15,358 bases of DNA from an uncultured Eubacteriales bacterium (GTDB lineage Bacteria > Bacillota > Clostridia > Oscillospirales > UMGS1783), in assembly GCA_900555065.1 (NCBI GenBank), contig USJY01000007.1:1-15358 (forward strand). The letters run 5' to 3'. Within the stretch, counting starts at the first letter, position 1; each line of letters opens with the position of its first letter. Below are positions 15,042 to 15,358 of the stretch, piece after piece. The notes under the pieces are model-generated. The model worked only from the letters and a program-made list of their open reading frames with translations. It searched no databases and was not told the origin of the DNA. The position numbers and the translations under genes are program-made.

Positions 15042-15186
15042 CAAGCGATGCGCAGACTATATTTGGGGGTCCCCGCAAAGACGCCGGCTTTGCGGGGTAA
15101 GGAGGAGCGACGGAGTGAATGAGAGACGGCGTTTGCTTAAAAAAAGAAAACGCCGTCGCGAACGATACGCAGTCCGCGACGACGTG
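15042..15186. repeat. 145-bp structured repeat unit, copy 2, abutting tRNA-Tyr
   Basis: Second copy of the unit at 14706-14849. Its right end reaches the encoded CCA end of tRNA-Tyr (15185-15187), so on the minus strand the repeat is the immediate 3' flank of the tRNA. Its first hairpin after the tRNA (GTCGCG/CGCGAC, then the GACGGCGTTT stem with a U-rich loop) may help end or process the tRNA transcript. Confidence 0.88.
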
Positions 15187-15269
15187 GTGGGGGAAGACGG
15201 ATTCGAACCATCGAAGTCGAAGACGACAGATTTACAGTCTGCTCCCTTTGGCCACTTGGGTATTCCCCC
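15185..15269 (-). tRNA. tRNA-Tyr (anticodon GUA), CCA encoded
   Basis: The minus strand folds into a tRNA with acceptor GGGGGAA/TTCCCCC, discriminator A and encoded CCA. The anticodon stem AGACT/ATCT-type encloses GTA, and the long variable arm (CGTCTTCGACTTCG region) is characteristic of bacterial tRNA-Tyr. The T-loop is TTCGAAT. Length is 82 bases plus CCA. It lies 24 bases downstream of tRNA-Thr in a probable tRNA cluster that continues off the right edge. Confidence 0.93.
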
Positions 15270-15293
15270 ACATTACCCGCATAAACGCTGGGT

Positions 15294-15358
15294 TGGAGCT
15301 GGTGATGGGACTTGAACCCGCAACCTGCTGATTACAAATCAGCTGCTCTGCCAATTGA
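15294..15358 (-). tRNA. tRNA-Thr (anticodon UGU), partial at 5' end
   Basis: The last 65 bases of a tRNA on the minus strand. The anticodon stem GCTGA/TCAGC has a loop with TGT, the T-loop is TTCAAGT, the 3' acceptor strand is CACCAGC with discriminator T, and CCA is encoded. The first about 11 bases (acceptor 5' strand and start of the D-arm) lie outside the window. The T-stem GCGGG/CCCAT contains a C-A mismatch and a G-T pair. Confidence 0.92.

Noticed and set aside
14100..15186. CRISPR array suggested by repeated sequence
   Set aside because: Repeats are of very different lengths, irregularly spaced and contain internal hairpins; there are no uniform spacers and no cas genes.
14706..15187. 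Integrated mobile element bounded by tRNA-linked att sites
   Set aside because: The span between the two 145-bp units has no integrase or other gene, and the match to the tRNA itself covers only a couple of bases of the CCA end, not the T-arm or anticodon region usual for att sites.
15119..15331. Open frame with a good ribosome-site-like sequence crossing the tRNA genes on the plus strand
   Set aside because: Its later part is simply the antisense translation of tRNA-Tyr and tRNA-Thr, a well-known source of false protein annotations; its start lies inside the 145-bp repeat, which has the same false site in both copies.

Overview
The window looks like a chromosomal stretch from a moderately GC-rich anaerobic Firmicute, most likely of the class Clostridia. 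The signs are strong AGGAGG-type ribosome binding sites, near-consensus sigma-A promoters (TTTACA/TATAAT types), a LytR-CpsA-Psr cell-wall ligase, an A-type flavodiiron protein for oxygen or NO detoxification, and tRNA genes with encoded CCA. No finer placement can be supported from the sequence alone.

Left part (1-4570), all minus strand. A strong promoter at 3081-3109 reads into ilvE (branched-chain aminotransferase), then an LCP-family ligase, then a YjbQ/UPF0047 protein, then the start of a MacB/LolD-type ABC ATPase cut by the left edge. Gaps of 38, 56 and 77 bases suggest a single unit, with a perfect 13-bp hairpin directly before the yjbQ ribosome binding site. Upstream lies fprA with its own promoter and terminator.

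Middle (4570-10130), minus strand. A secreted protein of 1179 residues has a signal peptide, three N-terminal beta-sandwich (CBM4/9-like) modules, two of them obvious duplicates, and a divergent GH36/clan GH-D-like catalytic part. It has its own promoter, a possible operator and a structured 3' region with a terminator. Next is a CNNM/CBS/CorC-type membrane protein with its own promoter.

Right-middle (10130-12800). A decayed fragment of a family 3 glycoside hydrolase (NagZ-like), broken at a T7G9 homopolymer tract, lies downstream of a small zinc-ribbon membrane protein. A divergent promoter pair then leads on the plus strand to an inositol-monophosphatase-family enzyme, which overlaps or abuts an unrecognised protein with two membrane helices and a beta-rich cytosolic part. 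That architecture recalls the CBASS effector Cap15, but no cyclase gene is visible. An 18-bp perfect hairpin ends this operon and the converging gene.

Right end (12800-15358). On the minus strand lie an unrecognised membrane-anchored protein split by one -1 frameshift and a HAD-type 5'-nucleotidase (NT5C-like); similar palindromes overlap the predicted promoters of both. About 1 kb of non-coding, repeat-rich DNA follows, including two 145-bp near-identical units, the second abutting the 3' end of tRNA-Tyr. A tRNA-Thr is cut by the right edge.

The most interesting items are the Cap15-like 2TM protein, the divergent multi-modular glycosidase, the shared palindromes, the frameshifted gene and the tRNA-linked structured repeats. 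I see no convincing complete new defence or mobile system.
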